Of a DNA stretch of 5,665 nt, positions 1-5,665 are shown piece by piece. The first letter of the stretch is position 1. Every line of letters begins with the position of its first letter. A program made the position numbers and the translations under genes. The stretch is from Deltaproteobacteria bacterium (GTDB taxonomy: Bacteria > Myxococcota_A > Polyangia > Palsa-1104 > JAEUJZ01), in NCBI GenBank assembly GCA_017990795.1, contig JAGNNG010000153.1:1-5665 (forward strand), in the 5' to 3' direction. The notes beneath the pieces are model-generated. The model worked only from the letters and a program-made list of their open reading frames with translations. It searched no databases and was not told the origin of the DNA.

Positions 1-1
1 T

Positions 2-718
2 CCGTGTCGCAAAGGTCAGTTTATCAACTGCCAGAACGGCAAGATCACCGGCATCACCCACGATGGCGGCTATGCCGAATACGTAGTGGTCCCCGCTGAG
101 TCGGTTGCGCGGATTCCCGACAAGCTCAGTGCCGTCGACGCTGGACCGCTGCTCTGCGCGGGTGTCACGACTTTTAACGCCTTGCGCAACAGCGGCATCC
201 GTCCCGGCTCTACGGTTGCGGTCCAAGGCATTGGCGGTCTGGGGCACCTGGGCGTTCAGTACGCGGCGCGCATGGGCTTTCGCACCATCGCCATGTCGCG
301 GGGAGCAGACAAAGAGGCGCTGTCCCGCGAGCTTGGCGCCCACGAGTACATCGATACCAAGGCTGTGCCCGCAGCCGAGGCCCTACAGCAGCTAGGTGGC
401 GCTGACTTGGTGCTGGTCACGGCCCCGAGCGCTGAGGCCATCTCTAGCTGCGTCAATGGCCTGACTCCACGCGGCCAGCTGTTAATTGTTGCTGCCGCGT
501 TTGAGCCCTTCCAGGCTTCCGCGCTGAGTTTGCTATCTGGGCGGTCGATTGCAGGCTGGCCAAGCGGCAGTGCGGTGGACTCAGAAGACACCATGGCGTT
601 TAGCGCGCTAACCGGCGTGCGACCCAAGACCGAGACCTTCCCGCTAGAGCAAGCCGACGCCGCCTTTGCCAAGATGATGAAGAACGACGTTCGCTTCCGC
701 GCCGTCCTAACCCCGTAA
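2..718 (+). CDS. Zinc-dependent medium-chain alcohol dehydrogenase, 3' part (5' end outside window)
   Basis: This is a soluble NAD(P)-dependent alcohol/aldehyde oxidoreductase of the zinc MDR superfamily. The frame is open from the window edge, giving 238 visible residues; the family is usually about 330-350, so roughly the first 100, with the catalytic GHE motif, are missing. Visible residues 2 and 10 are cysteines spaced C-x7-C, matching the last two ligands of the structural zinc lobe. The GGYAEYVVVPAE segment is typical of the family. Cys52 in LLCAGVTTF fits the third catalytic zinc ligand, and GIGGLGHLG (about 76-84) is the Rossmann nucleotide loop. Ser-Arg after the second Rossmann strand (AMSRGADK) hints at NADP(H) preference, which is weak inference. 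The GTG at 86 lies inside the zinc lobe and is not the start. The overall look is closest to the AdhT/cinnamyl-alcohol-dehydrogenase-like group; the substrate cannot be told. A strong stem-loop follows the stop codon, so it is probably the last gene of its transcript. Confidence 0.93.
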   Translation, partial: PCRKGQFINCQNGKITGITHDGGYAEYVVVPAESVARIPDKLSAVDAGPLLCAGVTTFNALRNSGIRPGSTVAVQGIGGLGHLGVQYAARMGFRTIAMSRGADKEALSRELGAHEYIDTKAVPAAEALQQLGGADLVLVTAPSAEAISSCVNGLTPRGQLLIVAAAFEPFQASALSLLSGRSIAGWPSGSAVDSEDTMAFSALTGVRPKTETFPLEQADAAFAKMMKNDVRFRAVLTP

Positions 719-725
719 GTACGCC

Positions 726-764
726 GCGACCAGCCTATTCCGGCAGCCGCAGCAGGCTGGTCGC
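726..764 (+). terminator. Strong stem-loop after the dehydrogenase gene, possible terminator
   Basis: A perfect 11-bp inverted repeat pairs GCGACCAGCCT (726-736) with AGGCTGGTCGC (754-764) around a 17-nt loop. It begins 7 nt after the dehydrogenase stop codon, where a terminator is expected. No T-run follows (the next bases are AGCTCCGCCCC), so it is not a canonical intrinsic terminator. It may act with Rho or as a 3'-end stabilising structure. Its right arm overlaps the first, poorly conserved unit of the 42-bp array. Confidence 0.5.
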
Positions 765-1250
765 AGCTCCGCCCCGCAGCACAGACCCCCAAAGCCCGGT
801 CATAAACCCTCTCTTTCCGGTCCGTACCCCCCGCAGCCTGGTTTGCAAGTGTCGACGACCCTGCTATGGCCCCCGCAGCGAAGTCTGCAGGTGTTGCCGA
901 CCTCTGCGCGGCTGCCGCAGCAGCACTAACAACGGTTGCAAGTCCCCCTGCGGCTGCCGGAATGAGGTCTGCAACCGTTGCAGGGGTCGCTGCGGGCGCC
1001 GCAGCCATGTCTGCAAGTCGTTCAAGGTTTACTAAAACCCCCGCAGCCATGTCTGCAAGTCGTTCAAGGTTTACTAAAACCCCCGCAGCCGTATCTGCAA
1101 GTCGTTCAAGGTTTACTAAAACCCCCGCAGGAGCACTTGCAACCCTTGCATGGACGCTTCCGGGCGCCGCAGTCGTGTCTGCAACCGTTGCAGGGGTCCC
1201 TGCGGGGGCCGCAGCTGTGCCTGAATCGGTTGCAAGGGTTCTTGCGTTGG
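747..1250. repeat. Phase-perfect 42-bp tandem repeat array (12 units), dyad-symmetric, 21-bp half-units
   Basis: Units begin at 747, 789, 831, 873, 915, 957, 999, 1041, 1083, 1125, 1167 and 1209, exactly 42 bp apart with no insertion or deletion. The first two are strongly diverged and the ten from 831 are clear. The consensus has four conserved blocks: CCGCAG (unit positions 1-6), CTGCAA (13-18), TTGCAG (22-27) and CTGCGG (34-39), with variable bases between. The blocks are symmetric about unit position 20, and a second dyad (CTGCGG-N3-CCGCAG) spans each unit junction, so dyads recur every 21 bp. CTGCAACCGTTGCAG at 969-983 and 1179-1193 is a 7-bp-arm inverted repeat. Units 999 and 1041 are identical and 1083 differs from them at two positions. 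The function is unknown. Candidates are a multi-site protein-binding array, a folded RNA, or a coding or former coding 14-residue repeat. No ribosome binding site or credible flanking protein supports one coding frame. Confidence 0.93.
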
Positions 1251-1471
1251 CTCAGGTGAAATTCGACGGGGGCTGCAGCCCTTTTGGGGCAATCCCAGGT
1301 GGCAAAGGACGCTGCTGCGACCCTGCTTTGGCGGCAATAGTCGCTAGGCCAGTTCCAACCAGAATCGTCGCGAGGAACCCCGATGGCGGTGATGGGCGAG
1401 CGGAGCAGCCTTGGGGCCGTGAGCACGACCGGTGCTGTCAGCGGAGTCCGCAGTAGATTCGGGATGGGAGC

Positions 1472-1570
1472 TAGCCTGACTGTCCTCGACTGGCAACCTA
1501 CATCACCAGACAGTCTTGGCAGTCAGCTATGGCCGATGGTGTCATTGCTACAGACAGCTAGCACCATCGG
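1472..1570 (+). promoter_or_regulatory. Overlapping inverted repeats upstream of the cytochrome cluster (possible leader structure or operator)
   Basis: Three pairings can be drawn. CTGACTG (1476-1482) pairs with CAGTCAG (1520-1526), extendable by TAG/CTA past a one-base bulge. GACTGTC (1478-1484) pairs with GACAGTC (1509-1515) and excludes the first. CCGATGGTG (1533-1541) pairs perfectly with CACCATCGG (1562-1570) around a 20-nt loop. The last hairpin ends 5 bp before the TACAAT hexamer and about 20 bp before the preferred start codon. It could be an operator, a terminator of upstream reading, or chance structure; there is no T-run. Confidence 0.35.
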
Positions 1571-1580
1571 GGCCTACAAT
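1551..1580 (+). promoter_or_regulatory. Weak sigma70-like promoter candidate
   Basis: TACAAT at 1575-1580 matches the -10 consensus at five of six positions. CAGACA at 1551-1556 matches the -35 consensus at four of six, with an 18-bp spacer. It overlaps the right arm of the 1533-1570 inverted repeat, which would suit repressor control. If used, transcription would begin near 1587, which would make a start at 1590 almost leaderless and favour the ATG at 1623. Such matches also occur by chance, so this is a candidate only. Confidence 0.25.
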
Positions 1581-1589
1581 AGGATGCGC

Positions 1590-2144
1590 ATGACTGCTCA
1601 TCGCTTGCCTATTAGGACACGCATGGGGTTGAGCGAGTCCGCTAGTGCCCTTTGCGGTCTGATGGTGGGTCTAGTCCTGTGCGGGTCGGATGCTGGCTGC
1701 ATGCAAATACCGGCGCCGGAGCGTAGCCTCCCAGCAGCTGTTAGCACAGGTCGCTGCTCTGCTATCGACCGCAGTACGTCGGCGACGGATTTGCATCAGC
1801 TGATGCAGTGGCACATCAACCCGCGAATGTCGGCGCTGTCGCTGTATCTGTTTCATGACCACTCTGGCACCGAGCCAGCGGAGCGCAGCGAGCAGGTAGC
1901 GCGGCTTGCGGCTGGTCTGGCTGACTGCTTCGAGGCTGCCCCAGCTTTTTTTCAGCATGATGAAGTGGGACGCGCGGACTTCGTCAGTTACTCCGCGATG
2001 CAGCGCTTCAATGCCAGCTCGCTTAGTCACTCGGCGATGACCGGAGACGACGTGGGGCAAAAGCACTGGTTTATGCATATCAAAGAAAACTGCGTCGCCT
2101 GCCACGACCGCTTCCGCTTTGGCGGAGCAGAGTCGCGACCGTAG
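1590..2144 (+). CDS. Cytochrome c'/c556-like exported monoheme protein
   Basis: This is a probable extracytoplasmic monoheme c-type cytochrome of the four-helix-bundle cytochrome c'/c556 type. The chosen ATG gives 184 residues: a basic N-region (MTAHRLPIRTR), a hydrophobic stretch (about 20-31), then a mature part of about 150 residues. A single CVACH heme motif lies at residues 168-172, near the C-terminus and followed by DRFRF, as is usual in cytochrome c'. Likely helices are about 66-90, 97-118, 125-147 and 152-176. Cysteines at 31 and 37 follow the hydrophobic stretch but neither has a canonical lipobox, so lipoprotein anchoring is uncertain. AGGA at 1581-1584 supports ATG 1590. Alternatives are 1584, or 1623 (preceded by TTAGGA but without the basic N-region). 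It is the first gene of the cluster, and the next gene's ribosome binding site overlaps its stop codon. The family assignment rests on motif position and length; the heme motif itself is certain. Confidence 0.75.
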   Translation: MTAHRLPIRTRMGLSESASALCGLMVGLVLCGSDAGCMQIPAPERSLPAAVSTGRCSAIDRSTSATDLHQLMQWHINPRMSALSLYLFHDHSGTEPAERSEQVARLAAGLADCFEAAPAFFQHDEVGRADFVSYSAMQRFNASSLSHSAMTGDDVGQKHWFMHIKENCVACHDRFRFGGAESRP

Positions 2145-2154
2145 GGGAAATTTC

Positions 2155-3531
2155 ATGTCGCTACACCCAGAAAGCCTCACCGTCAGCAGGCACGCAAGCG
2201 TCGCAGGGGCCAGCGGCCCAAGCCGCGCTGTAGCGTCGCACCTGCTACGCCAGCAGTCGCAGCGGCTGCAGCGGGTGGTGCGTCTGGGGCTGCTGCTGCT
2301 TGTGCTGGGCTGGCTGCTTAGCGACGCCACTGTGGCCCATGCAATCCCGCCTTTTGCTCGGCGCTATGGGATGTCGTGCAGTACCTGTCACGTGGGCGGA
2401 CCCAACAAGCTGACGCCGCTGGGCGAGGCGTTTCGTGACAACGGCTACCGCATCCCCGGTGAAGACGAGTCGTTTTTGCGTGACCCCCCGATTCCCATGG
2501 GCGCCGAGAGCCGCAAGAGCCTGTTTCCAAACACGGTCTGGCCGGGAGAGCTACCCGCAGGTCTGCCCATCGGGGCTACTGCCCAGTTTTCTGGGCGAGT
2601 AGAGATCCCCGGCGAGACTGGAACCGGTACTTCGACGGCTCAGATCTCGGCGGCGGCGTCGCTGCTGTTTGGCGGCAGCCTGGGAAAACACATCACGATG
2701 ATGGGGACGGTGTTTGTGGGCAGCAATGGCGCCAACTTGGGTCAGGTCTTCATCGTGGGCCGCAGCCTGCTGCAGCGGTGGCTGGGCGAAGGGGCGTTGA
2801 ACGTCAAAGTCGGTCGCATGCGGCTGGACCTGTTCCCGCTGCAGCCCGCGCTTCAGCGCTCGGTGCTGCAGCCGTACTCTTACGACACCGCGATTGGGAA
2901 AGATGGCTTCACGCTGGGTCAAGGGGCGGACGCGATTGAGCTGTTTGGCCTGGTCAAAGGCCGCTTGAAGTGGGTCCTGGGAGCCGCCAACGGTCGCAAG
3001 CCAACTGATGATCTGTCGTCCCGCCGAGATGTCTTCGCGCGACTGCAGCTAAAGCTAGGGGGGACGCGGCTGGACTACTTAAACGCCAGCCTTGCCGATG
3101 ACGCTCCGACGGTGCTCATCGGAGCCTCTACCTATATCGGCACCGGAGTCACGACTCCAGCGGCTCCGGCTTCTCGCTTTACAAACGACATTTACAGACT
3201 GATGGCAGACCTTCGCGTTCGGGCGCACAACCTGGATCTGATTGGGCAAGTGACGCTGGGTCAGGACAGCGACCCGGACGGCAATGGCACCCAGGTCCGA
3301 AGCCTGTCCTGGAGCGCCCACTTGGACTATCCCATCTTCCCGTGGCTGCAGCCGCTGGTGCGCTATGAAGAGTCCTACTCGGACAGCGACTCGCGCCCCA
3401 GCCGCCGTCGCTTGGTGATGGGAATGCAGTTTTTCATCCGTACCAATGTGCGCCTTCGCTTCGAGGGTGCCGCGGGCCTGACCAGCAATGAAAGCCACCA
3501 GTTTATTGGCGACCTGTTTTATGCGCTGTAG
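2155..3531 (+). CDS. Exported monoheme protein with N-terminal CSTCH motif and probable outer-membrane beta-barrel
   Basis: The 458-residue protein has a long basic N-region, a hydrophobic core (about 42-56) and a likely signal peptidase site after AHA (residue 63). Next comes a c-type heme segment, PPFARRYGMSCSTCHVGG, with CSTCH at 75-79, then PLGEAFRDNGYRIPG. This arrangement is known from uncharacterised cytochrome-like proteins of Gram-negative bacteria. The rest alternates polar and hydrophobic residues with Gly/Asp turns and ends in FIGDLFYAL, as expected of an outer-membrane beta-barrel. AGGGGA (2143-2148), 6 nt before the ATG and overlapping the upstream stop, fixes the start and suggests translational coupling. 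An upstream TTG at 2119 would overlap the cytochrome gene and has no better site. The likely role is electron transfer or transport at the outer membrane. Substrate and partner are unknown, and the barrel is inferred from sequence texture. Confidence 0.85.
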   Translation: MSLHPESLTVSRHASVAGASGPSRAVASHLLRQQSQRLQRVVRLGLLLLVLGWLLSDATVAHAIPPFARRYGMSCSTCHVGGPNKLTPLGEAFRDNGYRIPGEDESFLRDPPIPMGAESRKSLFPNTVWPGELPAGLPIGATAQFSGRVEIPGETGTGTSTAQISAAASLLFGGSLGKHITMMGTVFVGSNGANLGQVFIVGRSLLQRWLGEGALNVKVGRMRLDLFPLQPALQRSVLQPYSYDTAIGKDGFTLGQGADAIELFGLVKGRLKWVLGAANGRKPTDDLSSRRDVFARLQLKLGGTRLDYLNASLADDAPTVLIGASTYIGTGVTTPAAPASRFTNDIYRLMADLRVRAHNLDLIGQVTLGQDSDPDGNGTQVRSLSWSAHLDYPIFPWLQPLVRYEESYSDSDSRPSRRRLVMGMQFFIRTNVRLRFEGAAGLTSNESHQFIGDLFYAL

Positions 3532-3557
3532 CGCTACCAGTCGATAGAGGAGCAGCC

Positions 3558-4250
3558 ATGCCGTTCCAACACGTTGCGCCCATCCTCCTTCTGCTTGCCG
3601 CGGGGCTCGCCATCGAGCTACCTGGGGTTGTGCGCTTGGCGACTGCGGACGAGAACACGCCGGCACCGCCGCCAGCAGCGACTCCGGCGCCCACACCTGC
3701 TCCTCCGCCCAAGCCAGCCAGCGTCTCTATCGCTGGTACTGTGCTGTCTACGGCAGGCGGGGCGCCTAAGCACGCCGTGGTCTACCTTGAAGGCGGCCAG
3801 CTGTCAGGACAGCCACCGCCAGTCGAGCGGCCCACGATCTCGCAGCGAGGTGCCCGCTTCCGCCCTGAGTTCTTGGTGATTACCGTGGGTCAAACGGTGA
3901 ACATGCCGAACGATGACCGCATCGTTCATAACGTGTTCTCGGTCTCACCGGTGAAGCGCTTTGACTTGGGGCACTATCCGCAGGGCGAGCTGCGCTCGGT
4001 GACGTTCGATAAGCCCGGGGTGATCGAGCTGTACTGCAACATCCACGAGAACATGCAAGCGGTGGTGGTGGTTACTCCGTCGAAGTTCTATGGCCAAGTT
4101 GGCGAAGACGGGCGCTATAGCATTCCTAATGTGCCCCCTGGAAAGTACCGCCTGGTGGCCTACTCGCCCGAGCTTGGACAGGAGTCCATGCAGGTGGATC
4201 TGCAGCCTGGGGGCCCGGTGGAGTTTGCTCTGAAGCTCAAGGGGAAATAA
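3558..4250 (+). CDS. Cupredoxin (plastocyanin-like) with C-terminal carboxypeptidase-regulatory-like domain
   Basis: A 230-residue exported copper protein. The N-terminal hydrophobic segment (about 7-29) is a signal peptide or anchor, and a Pro/Ala-rich linker (about 35-53) follows. A beta-rich opening (SIAGTVLSTAGGAPKHAVVYLEG) leads into a cupredoxin core. Type 1 copper ligands are visible: His124 in RIVHNVFS, then Cys160, His163 and Met166 in LYCNIHENM. The C-terminal part (YGQVGEDGRYSIPNVPPGKYRLVAYSP split around 178-205) resembles carboxypeptidase-regulatory-like beta sandwiches, often found in proteins annotated as methylamine utilisation or plastocyanin-like. No methylamine genes are here, so that name should not be carried over. 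GAGGAG about 6 nt before the ATG fixes the start. It lies 26 bp after the barrel-cytochrome gene. The probable role is periplasmic electron carriage or copper binding alongside the two heme proteins. Confidence 0.9.
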   Translation: MPFQHVAPILLLLAAGLAIELPGVVRLATADENTPAPPPAATPAPTPAPPPKPASVSIAGTVLSTAGGAPKHAVVYLEGGQLSGQPPPVERPTISQRGARFRPEFLVITVGQTVNMPNDDRIVHNVFSVSPVKRFDLGHYPQGELRSVTFDKPGVIELYCNIHENMQAVVVVTPSKFYGQVGEDGRYSIPNVPPGKYRLVAYSPELGQESMQVDLQPGGPVEFALKLKGK

Positions 4251-4258
4251 GGACCCCT
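4239..4258 (+). promoter_or_regulatory. Ribosome binding site of the sensor gene within a small stem-loop
   Basis: AAGGA (4249-4253) sits 9 nt before the sensor ATG and overlaps the cupredoxin stop codon. Flanking AGGGG (4240-4244) and CCCCT (4254-4258) can form a 5-bp stem that puts this site in a 9-nt loop. Ribosomes finishing the cupredoxin gene would melt it, which would couple the two genes. The ribosome binding site is clear; the stem's importance is inference. Confidence 0.4.
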
Positions 4259-4262
4259 CGCT

Positions 4263-5665
4263 ATGCGACTGCGCGTTCAGCTGCTTCTGGTGGCGTTTGC
4301 GGCGATGCTGCTGTGCGGCGGGCTAAGTATTGGCGTGTTGTGGAATAACCTCAACGCCAGTGCGGAGACCATGCTAACGCACGAGCTGCAGGTCGCAGGC
4401 GAGGCGCTGCTGCGACAGTGGCAGCTGAGTCATAACGAGCGTCACCGCGCCTACGAGTCGATCGTGCGTCAGCCCTACTTACGGGCCTACCTTGCGCAGC
4501 GTGATCAGTCGCAGATGGACTATTACGCCGAAACCATCCTTAGCGCAGGTGCCAGCAGCGTCGTCATCTTGGACAAAGAGGGAGCGGTGCTCTCGCAAAC
4601 AGGGAAAGATCCGGCGGCACTGCTGCAGCGCAACTCGTCCCACCCCGAGGAGGCGGCAAGCGTGCTGATTGGTACTGCGGAGAGCCTGCAGATCCTGCAT
4701 CGACTGCCGGTCCTGCGCAGCGCCGGACAAGCTCCAATTGGGCTGGTGCTGGTCAGCAATCGCGTACAAGCCAGCCAGCTAACCGAAAATGCCCATGCGC
4801 TAGGCATTGAGGTAGCGCTGGCTGCTGGTGACGTGCTGTTGTCGAGCTTTGCGCCGCGTGACTTGTCGGCGACCAACTGGAACAGTGAGGACGGACGAAG
4901 CCAGCTGGCCAAGCTGAGCTCACGTTACCTGGTGTCCCAGCAGCGCTATGGCGACGCCAAGCTAATCATCGCCGTCCCGCGTGAGCGGATGCGCGCGCTG
5001 ACCACAACTTTCCCACGGCAGATTGCCGGTGTGCTGCTGGTTAGCTTGCTGGGCATCGTCATCGTCTGTCTGGTGATCCTGGTCCGCATCAGCGAGCCGA
5101 TGGCGACCCTGCGCACGGCGGTCAGCGAGCTTGGCCGAGGTCAGCTTAGGAGCAGTCGCAACATCCTGCGCGACTTGCCTCGGCGGCAAGACGAGATTGG
5201 CGAGCTGGGGGAAGAGTTTGGAGCCGCCACGCAGCGCATAAGTACCGTAGTCAAGCAGTGTCAGCGCCTGTCGATTCAGCTAGGGCAGATGGTGCGCAGC
5301 TTGGACCGAACGGCAGCCTCGATTGCTAGCAGTGCCCAGGGGCAGTCGGCTCGCATCAAAGAGCTAACAGCGGCTTTTGGGCCGCTGACCAAAGCGACCG
5401 AAGAGTCGGCCCAGCTGATCGAAGGCATGATGCCGCTGGCCACTCATCTGTCACAGGCGGTCCAAAACGTCGAGCAAGATGCAGTGGAGCAGCTGCGTTC
5501 CTCGCGCCTAAGTGACGCGCAAGGAAATCGTCCCGGTACTGCAGCCGCAGCAGCATTTGCCGCCACCCAGCCTGCTGGCGCAGCAGCCAAAGAGTTGACG
5601 AAGCAGACCGCAAAGCAAGCCGACCAGCTGCGGGTTATTCACGTCAACAGCGAGAAGCTGCTGCA
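4263..5665 (+). CDS. Transmembrane sensor with extracytoplasmic domain and HAMP-like linker, truncated by window end
   Basis: An ATG 12 bp after the cupredoxin stop opens a frame that stays open to the window end: 467 complete codons and no stop. Residues about 5-28 form a first membrane helix after MRLR. Residues 30-253 form an extracytoplasmic sensor region; SVVILDKEGAVLSQTG and APIGLVLVSNRV resemble Cache/PAS-like sensor strands. Residues about 254-275 (IAGVLLVSLLGIVIVCLVIL) form a second helix. RISEPMATLRTAVSELGRGQL and the following DEIGELGEEFGAATQRI (to about 326) match a HAMP linker. Beyond lies a helical, coiled-coil-like region rich in Gln, Ala and Ser, interrupted by a low-complexity Ala-rich segment (about 421-443). 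The conserved chemoreceptor tip and kinase or GGDEF/EAL motifs are not reached, so the output is unknown: chemoreceptor, cyclase and kinase all remain open. Its position makes it a likely reporter of the redox or metal state handled by the upstream proteins. Confidence 0.9.
   Translation, partial: MRLRVQLLLVAFAAMLLCGGLSIGVLWNNLNASAETMLTHELQVAGEALLRQWQLSHNERHRAYESIVRQPYLRAYLAQRDQSQMDYYAETILSAGASSVVILDKEGAVLSQTGKDPAALLQRNSSHPEEAASVLIGTAESLQILHRLPVLRSAGQAPIGLVLVSNRVQASQLTENAHALGIEVALAAGDVLLSSFAPRDLSATNWNSEDGRSQLAKLSSRYLVSQQRYGDAKLIIAVPRERMRALTTTFPRQIAGVLLVSLLGIVIVCLVILVRISEPMATLRTAVSELGRGQLRSSRNILRDLPRRQDEIGELGEEFGAATQRISTVVKQCQRLSIQLGQMVRSLDRTAASIASSAQGQSARIKELTAAFGPLTKATEESAQLIEGMMPLATHLSQAVQNVEQDAVEQLRSSRLSDAQGNRPGTAAAAAFAATQPAGAAAKELTKQTAKQADQLRVIHVNSEKLL

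Larger units (their letters stand above)
1251..1589. other. Intergenic stretch between repeat array and cytochrome cluster; no gene supported
   Basis: After the last recognisable repeat unit, the sequence holds a 12-bp perfect palindrome GGGCTGCAGCCC (1270-1281) and, from about 1470, several overlapping inverted repeats. The + frame of the downstream cytochrome gene stays open back to an ATG at 1383, but the extra residues show no domain and would bury the signal sequence inside the protein. I read this as untranslated leader or spacer. Confidence 0.55.

Noticed and set aside
256..1050. Minus-strand open frame over the dehydrogenase end and the array
   Set aside because: It overlaps a well-supported dehydrogenase on the other strand, is Ala/Arg-rich with no domain, and runs through the repeats.
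747..1250. CRISPR array
   Set aside because: Units abut with no unique spacers between them and are much diverged, and no cas gene is visible.
978..1259. Open + frame with 14-residue Leu-Gln repeats from a TTG
   Set aside because: The start is in mid-repeat without a ribosome binding site, the same frame has stops at 927 and 963 among good repeat units, and the opposite strand gives a similar motif. Kept as a finding, not as a gene.
1270..1281. Palindrome GGGCTGCAGCCC followed by TTTT as an intrinsic terminator
   Set aside because: The 12-bp palindrome has no loop, so it would form at most a 4-bp stem with a short loop, and the T-run is only four bases.
866..1456. Open + frame of 196 codons across the repeat array, Ala-rich
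   Set aside because: The 42-bp period is a multiple of three, so frames stay open easily. The product is low complexity, has no ribosome binding site and loses repeat character after 1250.
1383..1589. Longer start of the cytochrome c'-like gene at ATG 1383
   Set aside because: The added 69 residues show no domain, would place the signal sequence internally, and cover the inverted repeats and promoter-like site.
2119..2154. TTG start of the barrel-cytochrome gene at 2119
   Set aside because: It overlaps the upstream gene, whereas ATG 2155 has AGGGGA at good spacing.
1671..2330. Minus-strand open frame opposite the two cytochrome genes
   Set aside because: It is Arg/Ser-rich with no motif and is the shadow of coding sequence with heme motifs on the + strand.
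3079..3696. Minus-strand open frame opposite the barrel and cupredoxin genes
   Set aside because: It spans two well-supported + genes and their junction, with no recognisable domain.
4479..4912. Minus-strand open frames within the sensor gene
   Set aside because: They lie opposite the continuous + sensor frame, which has membrane helices and a HAMP-like linker.

Overview
The window is GC-rich (roughly 60 % or more by eye) and every gene I can support lies on the + strand. GC-rich coding and a cluster of exported monoheme c-type cytochromes, a cupredoxin and a transmembrane sensor would fit a Gram-negative bacterium. Deltaproteobacteria or Myxococcota is my best guess, but no marker gene is present, so this is low-confidence inference. 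A beta-barrel-like protein supports an outer membrane.

Layout. (1) Positions 2-718 are the C-terminal two thirds of a zinc-dependent medium-chain alcohol dehydrogenase, followed at once by a strong GC-rich stem-loop (726-764). (2) Positions 719-1589 have no gene I can defend. The first half is a phase-perfect tandem array of 42-bp units (747-1250). The unit is dyad-symmetric and splits into 21-bp half-units. The second half (1251-1589) holds overlapping inverted repeats and a weak promoter-like sequence ahead of the next gene. (3) Positions 1590-5665 form a tight co-directional cluster: a cytochrome c'-like protein with a C-terminal CVACH motif, an exported protein with an N-terminal CSTCH motif and a probable outer-membrane barrel, a cupredoxin fused to a carboxypeptidase-regulatory-like domain, and a membrane sensor with an extracytoplasmic domain and a HAMP-like linker. 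The sensor runs off the window edge. Gene junctions are 10, 26 and 12 bp, each with a good ribosome binding site, so an operon is likely.

How the genes may work together (inference). Two monoheme proteins and a copper protein in the cell envelope suggest an electron-transfer or metal/redox handling module. The sensor would report the envelope redox, copper or ligand state to the cytoplasm. The alcohol dehydrogenase is separated by the stem-loop and array and is probably an unrelated transcription unit. The least explained element is the 42-bp array: its symmetry makes both strands spell almost the same 14-residue motif, and its dyads recur every 21 bp, about two helical turns.
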